Of a stretch of DNA of 64,000 nt, positions 41,447 to 50,294 are shown one piece after another. The stretch spans positions 248,001 to 312,000 of the forward strand of contig CAVRWX010000001.1 of NCBI GenBank assembly GCA_963725035.1. Reading direction: 5' to 3'. The position numbers and the translations under genes were made by a program. The notes under the pieces were generated by a model. It was not told the DNA's origin, did no database searches, and saw nothing but the letters and a program-made list of their open reading frames with translations. The stretch's first letter is position 1. The number at the start of each line of letters is the position of its first letter. The DNA is from JALZKA01 sp963725035 (GTDB lineage Bacteria; Actinomycetota; Thermoleophilia; Solirubrobacterales; 70-9).

Positions 41447-42927
41447 ACTCGACCTTCCGCGGATAGGCGTAGGCGGAAAGGCGCTCGCGCACGAACCGCT
41501 TGATGTCATCGGCAAGCTCGTCCGAGGGCTCGTGCCCCTCGGCCAGGACGATGAAGGCCTTGACGACGTTGCCCTTCACCTCGTCGGGAGAGGCAACCGC
41601 CGCCGCCTCGCGGACGGCCTCGTGCTCGATGCAGGCAGACTCGACCTCGAACGGCCCGATCCTGTAGCCGGCGGCGATGATCACGTCGTCCGCTCGCCCC
41701 TCGTACCAGTAGTAGCCGTCCTCATCCTCGGAGGCGGCGTCCTTCGAGTGGAACCAGTCCCCGCCGAAGGTCTCATGCGCCGCCTCGTCGTTGCGCCAGT
41801 AACCGAGCGGATAGTGAGGGTTCGAGCGGGCCCGGAGGCAGATCTCGCCCTTCTCGCCCCGGGCGACGGGCTGCTCGTCCTCGTCGAGGATCGCCACCTC
41901 CCAGCCGGGCATCGGCTTTCCCATCGAGCCCTCGCGGACCTCCATGAACGGGTAGTTCGCGCACAGGGGGTACGACTCGGTCAGCCCGTAGTAGTCGAGG
42001 ACGGTGATCCCGTACTCCTCGCGAAACCACCGGATCGCCTCGGGGTTGAGCGGCTCGCCGGCCGAGCAGACGCGCCGGAACGCCTGCGGGTAAGTCTCTC
42101 CCGCTGCGTCCACCGCCATCATCGCGCGCATCGCCGTCGGCGTCGTGAACACGTTGGTCACCTCGTGACGGCTCAGGAAGTCGAGCTGCTTGTGCGGGTC
42201 GAATCCGCCCTCGCGCTGGTACACACATTGAACGGCGCCCAGGCGCCACGGGCCAAGCAGGGGCGCGATCCCCGCCGCCCATGCCCACTCGCCCATGCCG
42301 TGGAAGCGCTCTGAGTCCTCCACTTCGTGGCAGTAGGTGAACTCCTGGTGGGCAAGGAGGTAGCGGTGCGCGTGGACGATCCCCTTCGCCATCCCGGTCG
42401 TGCCCGACGTGTAGTAGAGCTGCGCCGGATCGTCGGCCGCGGTGTCGGCGGTCTCGAAGTCCGTGGAGGCGCCGTCGAACGTGTCGTCGCCCAGGATGAG
42501 GAGCTCAACGCCAGATTCCTTGAAGCGGGCGCGCGTTGTCTGCGTCGGTCACCAAGACGCGGGGCTCTGAGTCCTGAAGGCGGTGCCGGATGCCGTCGTC
42601 GCCGTAGAGCACGGACATCGAGAGCAGCATCGCCCCGAGCTTCCAGGTGCCGAAGAAGATCGCTGCCGTCTCGGGAGTCGCCGGTAGGACCACCGCGACA
42701 CGATCGCCGCGCTCGACCCCCGCGCCGGCCAGGACGTTCGCCGCCTGGTTGGAGAGATCCTGGAGCTCGCCCCAGTTGAGCTCGCGCACCTCGCCATCGA
42801 AATGCTCGTGGACCATCGCGAGCTTGTCCCGGTCGTGCTTGTCGCAGACGTCGGCGGCGATGTTGTAGCGCTCGGGAACGTCCCAGGAGTGGTCGGCGCA
42901 GGCTTGTTCGTAGCTCGAGTGGCTCAT
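41373..42927 (-). pseudogene. Acyl-CoA synthetase (AMP-binding), split by a frameshift
   Basis: About 517-aa adenylate-forming ligase of the medium-chain acyl-CoA synthetase type. The N-terminal frame starts ATG 42927 (MSHSSYEQACADHSWDVPER) and has VAVVLPATPETAAIFFGTWK; near 42530 the sequence moves frame and continues through the P-loop YYTSGTTGMAKGIVHAHRYL, the adenylate motif YYGLTESYPLCANYP, hinge YRIGPFEVESACIEH and the catalytic lysine region LPKTLTGKIRRIELRE. One base removed near 42530 restores the frame. Substrate is an acid of unknown length. Confidence 0.82.
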
Positions 42928-42995
42928 ACCCACATACTGCCCGGTTCGGGACCGGGCCGAACCGAACGCCTGGCGCCACGGACTACATTCACGCC

Positions 42996-43607
42996 ATGCC
43001 CAAGCCGCCCAACTCCTCCGCTTTCTGGAAGGCCTTCGAAGGCGTGACCGCGCTGAACCGGGTCGCCTACCGGTTGAGCGGCGGCCGAATCGGCGGCAAG
43101 ATGCCGGGAAGCGGCGCTCCGATCATCCTCGTCCACCACGTCGGCAAGAAGAGCGGAACGGAGCGGGTCTCGCCCCTGATCGGGCTCGAGGACGACGGCC
43201 GCTGGCTCATCGTCGCGTCCAAGGGCGGCAACGACCGGAATCCGGCCTGGTACCACAACCTCGTCGCGTCGCCGGACACGGAGATCGAGGTCGGCAGGAA
43301 CAGGATTCCGGTGCGCGCCAGGGTGATCGAGGGCGAGGAGCGCGAGCGGGCGTGGCCGAAACTTGTCGAGATCTACCCGTCGTACGCGGACTACCAGGTC
43401 TATGCCAAGGACCGGCTCATTCCCGTGTTCTCGCTCGATCCGCCGCTGACCGATCAGGCGACCGGCTCTTCTGAGGCCTCGGCCTCGATCGATCCGTCGC
43501 CCTCGAACTCGTCGTCGGGCGGCAGCTCGCCGCCGCGCTCGGTGCCGGCGATCAGCTCGTCCGTCTTCGGCTCGGCCGGGACGAAGCCCGACTTCATGCC
43601 GAAGTAG
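42996..43607 (+). CDS. DUF385/Ddn-like F420-type nitroreductase family protein
   Basis: 203-aa protein of the deazaflavin(F420)-dependent nitroreductase family: ILVHHVGKKSGTERVSPLIG, WLIVASKGGNDRNPAWYHNL and ASPDTEIEVGRNRIPVRARV are its conserved blocks, with the Ser/Thr and Trp of the family. Length is extended: family members end near residue 150, and the last ~50 residues (Ser/Pro-rich) are antisense to the end of metH (43454-43607 overlap). The stop of the original gene was probably lost. Start ATG 42996. Confidence 0.8.
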   Translation: MPKPPNSSAFWKAFEGVTALNRVAYRLSGGRIGGKMPGSGAPIILVHHVGKKSGTERVSPLIGLEDDGRWLIVASKGGNDRNPAWYHNLVASPDTEIEVGRNRIPVRARVIEGEERERAWPKLVEIYPSYADYQVYAKDRLIPVFSLDPPLTDQATGSSEASASIDPSPSNSSSGGSSPPRSVPAISSSVFGSAGTKPDFMPK

Positions 43608-46600
43608 ACGGCCTGCGGATGGTGGGCGATGATCGCCACCGTTGACTGCTCGGGCTCGACGGCGTATCCGCCGGAAAGGGTCATGCCGAGCTCGTCGAGC
43701 TTCAGCAGGCGCCAGAGCTTTACGTGCTCGGACTGCTCGGGACAGGCGGGGTAACCCCACGAGTACCGGCGGCCCTGGCCGGCGTCCACGCCCAGGTCGG
43801 AGCGGATGCGAGCATGGTTCCACTCGGCCAGTCCCTCGGCGGCCTGGACTCCGAGTCCGTGGACGAAGAGCTGCTCGGCGAACTCGCCGTCCTTCTCGAG
43901 CTGCCCGATCCGCTTCGTGACCTCCGCGCCGACCGTCACGCCTTGCAGGGCCACGACGTCGCGCTCGCCGGAGTCGATCGGCCGGTAGAAGTCGGACAGG
44001 CAGATCCGGTCGTGTTTCGGCTGGCGGGGAAACTCGAAGCGCTCGATTTCGCGATCGTGGTCTTCGGGGTCGAAGATGACGAGCTCGTTGCCGTCGGCGT
44101 TGCAGGGGAAGTACCCGACGCGGACCTTCGGCTGGAGGTAGTCCTGCTCGGTCCACATGCGCTCGAGCTTGGGGGCGAAGCCCTCGTCGCCGTCGTGGCC
44201 CTCGACGATGCGGCGCCAGTCCTCGCCCTTCTTGCCGCGCCCGCCCCAGTGGAGCTTGAACAGGACGTGACGGTCGAGATACGGGTAGACCTCGTCGAGG
44301 TCCACGTCAACGTCGCGGAAGCCCCAGAACGGCGGCTCAGGGATCTCGTTTTCGATGCCGACGTCGGAGCGAACAGAATCGTCGGTCGTCGGCGGCGAGT
44401 CGTCGACTACCACCGGCTTCTCGCGGAGCTGCCTCGCCTCGTCGCGGATCTTCACGACCAGCGCCTCTCGCGCCTCGTCGTCGACCAGCGCGTCGACCGT
44501 GTCGAGCCCCGCGAAGGCGTCCTTGCAGTAGAAGACGCCGGGCCCGTAGACCTCGTCCGACTCCTTGCCGCGCGGATAGAGGGCGCGGCGGCCGAAGTCG
44601 CGGTTGATCGCGGCGCCGCCGATCAGGACCGGGAACTCGAGGCCGCGCTCGTGGAGCTCGCCGATGCATGCGGGCATCTGCTTCGAGGTGGAGACGAGCA
44701 GCGCGGAGAGGCCGATCGCGTCGGCCTCGTGCTCGATCGCCGCGTCGATGATCGTGTCGATCGGGACCTGCTTTCCGAGATCGACGACCGTGTAGCCGTT
44801 GTTGGTCAGGATCGTGTTGACGAGCGACTTGCCGATGTCGTGGACATCACCGAAGACGGTCGCGATCACGACCTTGCCCTTCGTGTGGCCCTCGATCCGG
44901 TCGAGATAGTTCTCGAGCTGGGCGACCGCGCGTTTCATCACCTCCGCCGATTGCAGGACGAACGGCAGGATGAGCTCGCCGGCGCCGAACTTGTCGCCGA
45001 CCTCCTTCATCGCGGGCAAGAGCACCTGGTTCAGCGTCGGGACGGCGCCGATCTTCTCAACCGAACGGTCGATCCACTCCTCGACGCCGTCCTTCTTGCG
45101 GCGCAGGATGTGCCAGTGGAGCGCCTCCTCGGGCTCCATGTCGGCCGTCGGGTCCTCGGCCTCGTCGGCGGCCTCCTCGCCCTTCGACTCGAAATGCGCG
45201 ATGAACCGCTCGAGCGCGTCCTCGCGGCGGTTGAATACGAGGTCGTCGGCGAGCTCGCGCTCGGACTCGGGGATCTCGCCGTAGGGCGTGATGTGGTTGG
45301 GATTGACCATCGCCAGGTCGAGCCCCGCGTCCACGCAGTGATGGAGGAACACCGAGTTCAGGACCGAGCGGGCAGGCAGGCCGACGCCGAACGAGACGTT
45401 GGAGACGCCCAGGGACGTCTTCACGCCCGGCAAGCCTTCCTTGATCGCCCTGATGCCTTCGATCGTCGCCACGGCCGAGGGCCTCCACTCCTCGTCGCCG
45501 GTGGTCAGCGTGAATGTGAGCGCGTCGAAGATCAGCGCCTCGCGGTCGAGACCGTGCTCGTCGCAGGCGATCTCCGTGATTCGCTTCGCGATCTCGAGCT
45601 TTCGCTCGCCCGTCTTCGCCATCCCGACCTCGTCGATCGTGAGCGCGATCAGGGCGGCGCCGTGGGCCTTGGCCATCGGGATGACGCGGTCGGCCTTGTC
45701 GCGGCCGGCTTCGAGGTTGATCGAGTTCACGATCGCGCGACCCGGGATCGCCTCAAGCGCAGCCTCGATCACCTCGGGCTCGGTCGAGTCGATCTGGATC
45801 GGCGCGGGCTGGGTCAACGAGATGCGCTGGACCACCTCGCGCATCTGGACGTCCTCGTCTGCGCGCTCGGTCAGCGCGACGCAGATGTCCAGGACGTGCG
45901 CGCCGCCGTTCACCTGGTCCTCGGCCACCTGGACGAGGCCGTCGTAGTCGTCGGCGAGGAGAAGCTCCTTCGCCTTGCGCGATCCCTGCGAGTTGACGCG
46001 CTCGCCGACCAGGGTCGGGCGCGGCTCCTGGACGAGGTCGGTTGCGGTCATCATCGAGCTCACGAACGGGGGCGGCACCGCGGGCCGCTCGCCGAGCTTG
46101 TGGTCCTTCACGCGTTCGGCGATCGCGCGGATGTGGTCGGGCGTCGTGCCGCAGCAGCCGCCCACGATCCCGACGCCGTGGCGCTCGACGAACTCGCCGA
46201 GGACCTTCGAGATCTGCTCGGGCGTCTCGGGGAAGATCGTCTCGCCGTCGGGTCCCTGGAGCGGCAGGCCTGCGTTCGGGATGCAGTGGACCGGCAGGGG
46301 CGACGTCTCGCCCAGGTAGCGGATCGCGTCGCGCATGTCCTCGGGGCCGGTCGAGCAGTTGAGGCCGATCACATCGACGTCGAGCGCGTGCAGCGTCGTC
46401 AACACGGCCTGGATGTCGGTGCCGAGGAGCATCTTCCCGCCCTGCGGCAGCAGCGAGACCGAGGCCTGGATCGGCACGGTGCGTCCCGTTGCCTTGAAGG
46501 CCTCGCGTGCGCCGAAGATCGCCGCCTTCACCTCCAGGATGTCCTGGGCCGTCTCGATGATGATCAGGTCGGAGCCGCCCTCGACCAGGCCGCGCGCCTG

Positions 46601-47029
46601 CTCTTCGAAGACCTCGACGAGCTTGCGGAAGCTGATGTCGCCGAGCGTCGGATCGTCTGAGGAGGGCAGGAAGCCCGTCGGGCCAATGGAGCCGGCGACG
46701 AAGCGGTCGGGCCCAGCGGCCTTGCGAGCGATCTCAGCCGCGCCGCGGTTGATCTCAAGCGTGTGCTCGCCCAGGCCCCACTCCTCGAGCTTCAGGCGGG
46801 AGCCCTGGAACGAGTCGGTCTCGACGACCTCCGCGCCCGCTTCGAGCATGGACTCGTGGACCGACTGGATGACGTCGGGGCGATTGAGCACCAGCGCCTC
46901 ATGGCACTTGCCCTGAAGGCCGCCGTAGTCCTCGGAGGTGAGGTCGAATTGCTCCAGGGTGGCGCCCATCCCGCCGTCGAAGACGACGACGCGATCGCGC
47001 ACCGTTGCTATGAAGTCTCGGTCAGCCAT
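43454..47029 (-). CDS. metH: Cobalamin-dependent methionine synthase
   Basis: 1191-aa enzyme transferring methyl from methyl-tetrahydrofolate to homocysteine via B12. All four modules are present: homocysteine domain with zinc cysteines IGLNCSTGPEDM (near 226) and GGCCGTTPDH (near 290); pterin domain starting about 330; B12 domain with DVHDIGKSLVNTILTNNGYT (near 727; DxHxxG, His is the lower cobalt ligand); C-terminal SAM-reactivation domain with GYFPCNADGNELVIFD and RRYSWGYPACPEQSEHVKLW. Start ATG 47029, preceded by a SAM riboswitch. Confidence 0.95.
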   Translation of the reverse strand: MADRDFIATVRDRVVVFDGGMGATLEQFDLTSEDYGGLQGKCHEALVLNRPDVIQSVHESMLEAGAEVVETDSFQGSRLKLEEWGLGEHTLEINRGAAEIARKAAGPDRFVAGSIGPTGFLPSSDDPTLGDISFRKLVEVFEEQARGLVEGGSDLIIIETAQDILEVKAAIFGAREAFKATGRTVPIQASVSLLPQGGKMLLGTDIQAVLTTLHALDVDVIGLNCSTGPEDMRDAIRYLGETSPLPVHCIPNAGLPLQGPDGETIFPETPEQISKVLGEFVERHGVGIVGGCCGTTPDHIRAIAERVKDHKLGERPAVPPPFVSSMMTATDLVQEPRPTLVGERVNSQGSRKAKELLLADDYDGLVQVAEDQVNGGAHVLDICVALTERADEDVQMREVVQRISLTQPAPIQIDSTEPEVIEAALEAIPGRAIVNSINLEAGRDKADRVIPMAKAHGAALIALTIDEVGMAKTGERKLEIAKRITEIACDEHGLDREALIFDALTFTLTTGDEEWRPSAVATIEGIRAIKEGLPGVKTSLGVSNVSFGVGLPARSVLNSVFLHHCVDAGLDLAMVNPNHITPYGEIPESERELADDLVFNRREDALERFIAHFESKGEEAADEAEDPTADMEPEEALHWHILRRKKDGVEEWIDRSVEKIGAVPTLNQVLLPAMKEVGDKFGAGELILPFVLQSAEVMKRAVAQLENYLDRIEGHTKGKVVIATVFGDVHDIGKSLVNTILTNNGYTVVDLGKQVPIDTIIDAAIEHEADAIGLSALLVSTSKQMPACIGELHERGLEFPVLIGGAAINRDFGRRALYPRGKESDEVYGPGVFYCKDAFAGLDTVDALVDDEAREALVVKIRDEARQLREKPVVVDDSPPTTDDSVRSDVGIENEIPEPPFWGFRDVDVDLDEVYPYLDRHVLFKLHWGGRGKKGEDWRRIVEGHDGDEGFAPKLERMWTEQDYLQPKVRVGYFPCNADGNELVIFDPEDHDREIERFEFPRQPKHDRICLSDFYRPIDSGERDVVALQGVTVGAEVTKRIGQLEKDGEFAEQLFVHGLGVQAAEGLAEWNHARIRSDLGVDAGQGRRYSWGYPACPEQSEHVKLWRLLKLDELGMTLSGGYAVEPEQSTVAIIAHHPQAVYFGMKSGFVPAEPKTDELIAGTERGGELPPDDEFEGDGSIEAEASEEPVA

Positions 47030-47066
47030 TGATTTACTGGGCTCGCTTGCTCGTTTTACGTTGATT

Positions 47067-47160
47067 CCATCGCTCCCGGCGGTAGCACCCTGCTCCGTGG
47101 ATCACCACGTTCGGGTTGCTGCGGCGTCGCAGGGCCGGGCCCCTCAGCCACTCTCGATGG
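47067..47160 (-). promoter_or_regulatory. SAM riboswitch (SAM-I/SAM-IV clan) upstream of metH
   Basis: On the minus strand CCATCG (47160-47155) pairs with CGATGG (47072-47067) as P1. Inside are GAGAGTGGCTGAGGG, CCCGGCCC and GCAGCAACC, the SAM-I core pattern, a P3 hairpin CGTGG-TGAT-CCACG, and GGGTGCTACC, the conserved GGTGCTA. It is 37 bases before the metH ATG with no terminator, so regulation may be translational. It begins 22 bases after the upstream gene. Confidence 0.8.
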
Positions 47161-47181
47161 TCCAATCAGGATAACGGTCGC

Positions 47182-49543
47182 TCAGCCTGGCTCCGCCACA
47201 CGATGGTGTGGGCGAGACGGGAGCTGCACCGGCGCGTTGGAAAGCGCTCCAGATCGCATGTCGGACCAGGTGACGCCCTCGCGAACCAGCGCCGGGAGCC
47301 CGAGTGCGACGGCGGTCGCGATCTCGACCGCTTGCAGGATCACGCCGTAGGCGAGCGCGTCGGCCGCGCTCACGCCGAAGCCGGTCGTCAAGACGCTGAC
47401 AGTTGCGAGCTGGAAGACGCCGATGTTGGATGGAGTGGCCGGGACGACGGCGGTCACGTTCACCGCGAAGAGCACCGCTGCGGCCGCGCCGATTCCGACC
47501 CCCTCCAAGCCGAGGGCGTAGAAGAGGACGAGGCAGGCCAGGACCTGGAGTGCCCAGGCGCCGAGTTGGGTCACTGTCGCGACGCCGCCGTGTCGCGGGT
47601 CGCGAAAGACGGAGAAGCCGCTCTGCACCTTCGCGAGAGCTCCGCGTATCGCCTGCGCCGCACGGGCCAGGCGTCCCGAGCCACCTCGCCGCAGGAGGGT
47701 TGGCGCGACCAGAACGACAGCAACAAGGAGGAGAGGCACGGCACTCACAAGGAAGAGCTGCTCGGTTCCGGCGGAGAAAAGATCGGTCGTGCCGACGATG
47801 ATCACGCCGAGCAAGGCAAGCGCGGCGAGGTTGAGGATGGTCTGGGAGACCAGCGTTCCCAAGAGGACCGGGAACGTGTCTCGCACCCTGCCGATGTGCC
47901 GGGCCAGGACCATTGCGCGGGCCGGCTCGCCCAAACGCGCCGGCAGCGTCGCTGACATGAGGACGCCGATCATCGTCGCCGAGGTGACGTCGCGACGGCG
48001 AAGAGGTGCCCGTCGGCAGCGCGGCCTGCGCGATCGCGAGCCACGACTCGGCGCGCAGGAGCATTGACGCGACCATCAGCGCAGTTGCCGCCAGGACCCA
48101 GTTGAGGTCCGAGCGCAGGACCGCGTCGGCGACCTCGCCCATCCCGATCCGGGTGACGGCGAGGTAGGTCAGCGCAAAGCCTGCGACCCCCGCGGCCGCG
48201 AGCCCAACGCGCCGGGCCAGGCTGGCGCGCGCACGCGGCGGCTCGCTCGCCAGCGGCGGGATGCGCCGGGCCGGCAGGCGCGGCGATCCGTCGATCGGGA
48301 CGAGACCGAGTCGGCGAGCGCGGGCACTAAAGGGGCGTGGGGCCTGCGGACGGCGCCGAGAGGTGGAATTTCCACGATATGTGTGGGAATTCCTACTTTC
48401 GGCGCTTCGGAAGGAGGCGATGGCTCGCTCGTAGGTGCCCTCGACCCGCTCTGCGATGTCGGGCCAGGCGTAGCGCCCTGCCGACTCGCGGGCCGCGGCG
48501 CCCATTGCTTTGCGGCGCTCGGGCTCGAGGTGCATGCGCTGTAGCTCCTCGGCCAGGCGTTGCGGGTCTCCCGGCGGCACGAGTACCCCGTCGACGCCGT
48601 CGCTCACGACCTCGGCGTAGCCGGCGATCGCGGAAGCCACCACGGGGGTGCCCGCCGCGAATGCCTCGATCAGGATCATCCCGAAGCTCTCGCCTCGAAG
48701 CGACGGCGCGCAGAGGACGTCGGCTCGCTGAAGGCGCCGCCAGAGCTCGTCGTGCTCGACACGCGCGACCGCCTCGATCCGCCCCAACGCGGCTGGGTCG
48801 CTCAGGTGCCTCTCGATCTCGTCGGTGGTGGCTCCGACCACCTCCAGGCGGGCGGGCACGTGGTCTGCGAGCGCCTCGAATGCGCGAGTGAGGACCGGCA
48901 GTCCCTTGCGCTCCTCAGCCCTTCCCACGAACAGCACGCGTAGCTCATCGGACTCGGGCTTCGACCCGGCCGGCGGCCCAGCGAGGTCGACCCCGTTCGG
49001 AATGACCTCGTACTCGCCACCGAACCAGCGCCTGCCTGTCCAGCGCGCGGCCTCGGAGACGGCAATCCTCGCGTGGAGCTGGTTGAGCTTCCTGCGGGCC
49101 CCGATCAGCGAGGCGGCGTGGTTCGGCCACGCCCTGGTCGAGTAGGAGTGAAAGGTGCCGACGACCGGCGCGTCTCGATAGGAGCAGGCGTCCCAGCCGG
49201 CGACTGGGGCGACCGGCTCGTGTACGTGGACGACGTCGGGGCGGAACTCGGCGAGGCCGCGGCGAAGGGCGAAGACACCCTCGGGAAAGGTCGAGAGGTT
49301 CGAGACGGACCCGTTGGCGCCGATTCCGACCGTCCTGCCCAGGCTCCACACGTTGTCGGGAAGCGCAGTGACCCGCGGCTCGGAGCGGTGAAGGGCTCTG
49401 GTGAGCCGATCCGGGGGGTCGAACGGCGCCATCACGGCCAAGTCGTGGCCGCGCTCTGAAAGCGCGCCGGAGAGCGCCTCGACATGGCGGTTCACTCCTC
49501 CCGGATAGCTCCAGGAATAGGGGCTGACGATCGCGATCTGCAT
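47182..49543 (-). pseudogene. PimA-like glycosyltransferase fused to flippase-like domain; frameshift
   Basis: Residues 1 to about 375 are a GT4 (GT-B) glycosyltransferase resembling mycobacterial PimA, which adds mannose to phosphatidylinositol: IAIVSPYSWSYPGGVNRHVE, FRPDVVHVHEPVAP, GEYEVIPNGVDLAGPPA and SLRGESFGMILIEAFAAGTP (the nucleotide-sugar EX7E loop). A linker, which includes a palindromic repeat (48353-48405), leads to a transmembrane LPG-synthase/AglD (UPF0104) domain: ALTYLAVTRIGMGEV-like text, MIGVLMSATLPARLGEPARA and TAVVPATPSNIGVFQLATVS. Near 48015 one base shifts the frame. Start ATG 49543. Confidence 0.75.
48353..48405. repeat. 53-bp palindromic repeat, copy B, inside a coding linker
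   Basis: CGCCGAGAGGTGGAATTTCC at left, GGGAATTCCTACTTTCGGCG at right, in near-perfect opposition. It lies in the linker of the glycosyltransferase-flippase frame and is translated as part of SRNSHTYRGNSTSRR. Same ends as copies A, C and D. Confidence 0.75.
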
Positions 49544-49592
49544 GGGGTGTTGCGAAGGTAGCGCAGGCCCGAGTACGGCTACCCTCGTCTCG

Positions 49593-50291
49593 GTGACCGA
49601 GCGCACTTTCGCCAAGTTCACGTTCATGAAGCTCGACCCCGCGTGGCAGCGCCGCGACGCGGACCTGCGGGCAGCCGACAAGGCCGAGTTTCTGGCCGCG
49701 TGCGAGGACTTCTCACAAGACCGCTCGCTGCGCGCCTATTCGACGGTCGGCACGCGCGGGGACGTCGACCTGATGCTGCTCTCGCAGAGCCCTGTGCTCG
49801 ACGACATCCACACCTTCCACGTGGTGCTCGCCCAATCCGGGCTCGCCAAGTGGATGACGACCCCCCACTCCTACCTCGCGATGACGAAGCCCTCGCCCTA
49901 CTCGGACACGGCGGCGCGTCCCGAGATCTGTCAGTCCGAGCGCAAGTACCTCTTCGTCTATCCGCTCGACAAGAAGCGCGAGTGGTACCAGCTGCCGCTC
50001 GAGGAGCGCCGGCGGATCATGGCCGACCACATCGCGATTGGCCGGACCTATCCGGACATCGCGATCAACACCGCGTACTCGTTCGGCATCGACGACCAGG
50101 AGTTCGTCGTCTCGTTCGAGACCGACGAGCCTCACCGGTTCCTCGACCTCGTCCAGGAGCTGCGAGCCTCCGAGTCGAGCGCGTACACGCTCCGCGACAC
50201 GCCGATCTTCACCTGCGTCTCGATGTCGGTCGCGCGGGCCCTGGACGCACTCGACGGCACCGCCGCCTCGGCCCACGCCCTTACGAGCTGA
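49593..50291 (+). CDS. Chlorite-dismutase family heme protein (ChdC/HemQ-like)
   Basis: 232-aa protein of the family that includes coproheme decarboxylase, the last step of heme synthesis in Gram-positive bacteria. It has KYLFVYPLDKKREWYQLPLE with the catalytic Tyr-Pro, the proximal region MADHIAIGRTYPDIAINTAY, then FGIDDQEFVVSFETDEPHRF and RASESSAYTLRDTPIFTC. GTG 49593 is used; the longer frame (49542) is rejected. It is four bases upstream of the FprA-like gene, starting a cluster for heme and Fe-S handling. Confidence 0.82.
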   Translation: MTERTFAKFTFMKLDPAWQRRDADLRAADKAEFLAACEDFSQDRSLRAYSTVGTRGDVDLMLLSQSPVLDDIHTFHVVLAQSGLAKWMTTPHSYLAMTKPSPYSDTAARPEICQSERKYLFVYPLDKKREWYQLPLEERRRIMADHIAIGRTYPDIAINTAYSFGIDDQEFVVSFETDEPHRFLDLVQELRASESSAYTLRDTPIFTCVSMSVARALDALDGTAASAHALTS

Positions 50292-50294
50292 CCA

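Noticed and set aside
43724..46660. 978-codon open frame on the plus strand
   Set aside because: Antisense to metH; the product is a low-complexity Arg/Leu/Val/Asp pattern expected from high-GC third-position bias, with no domain.
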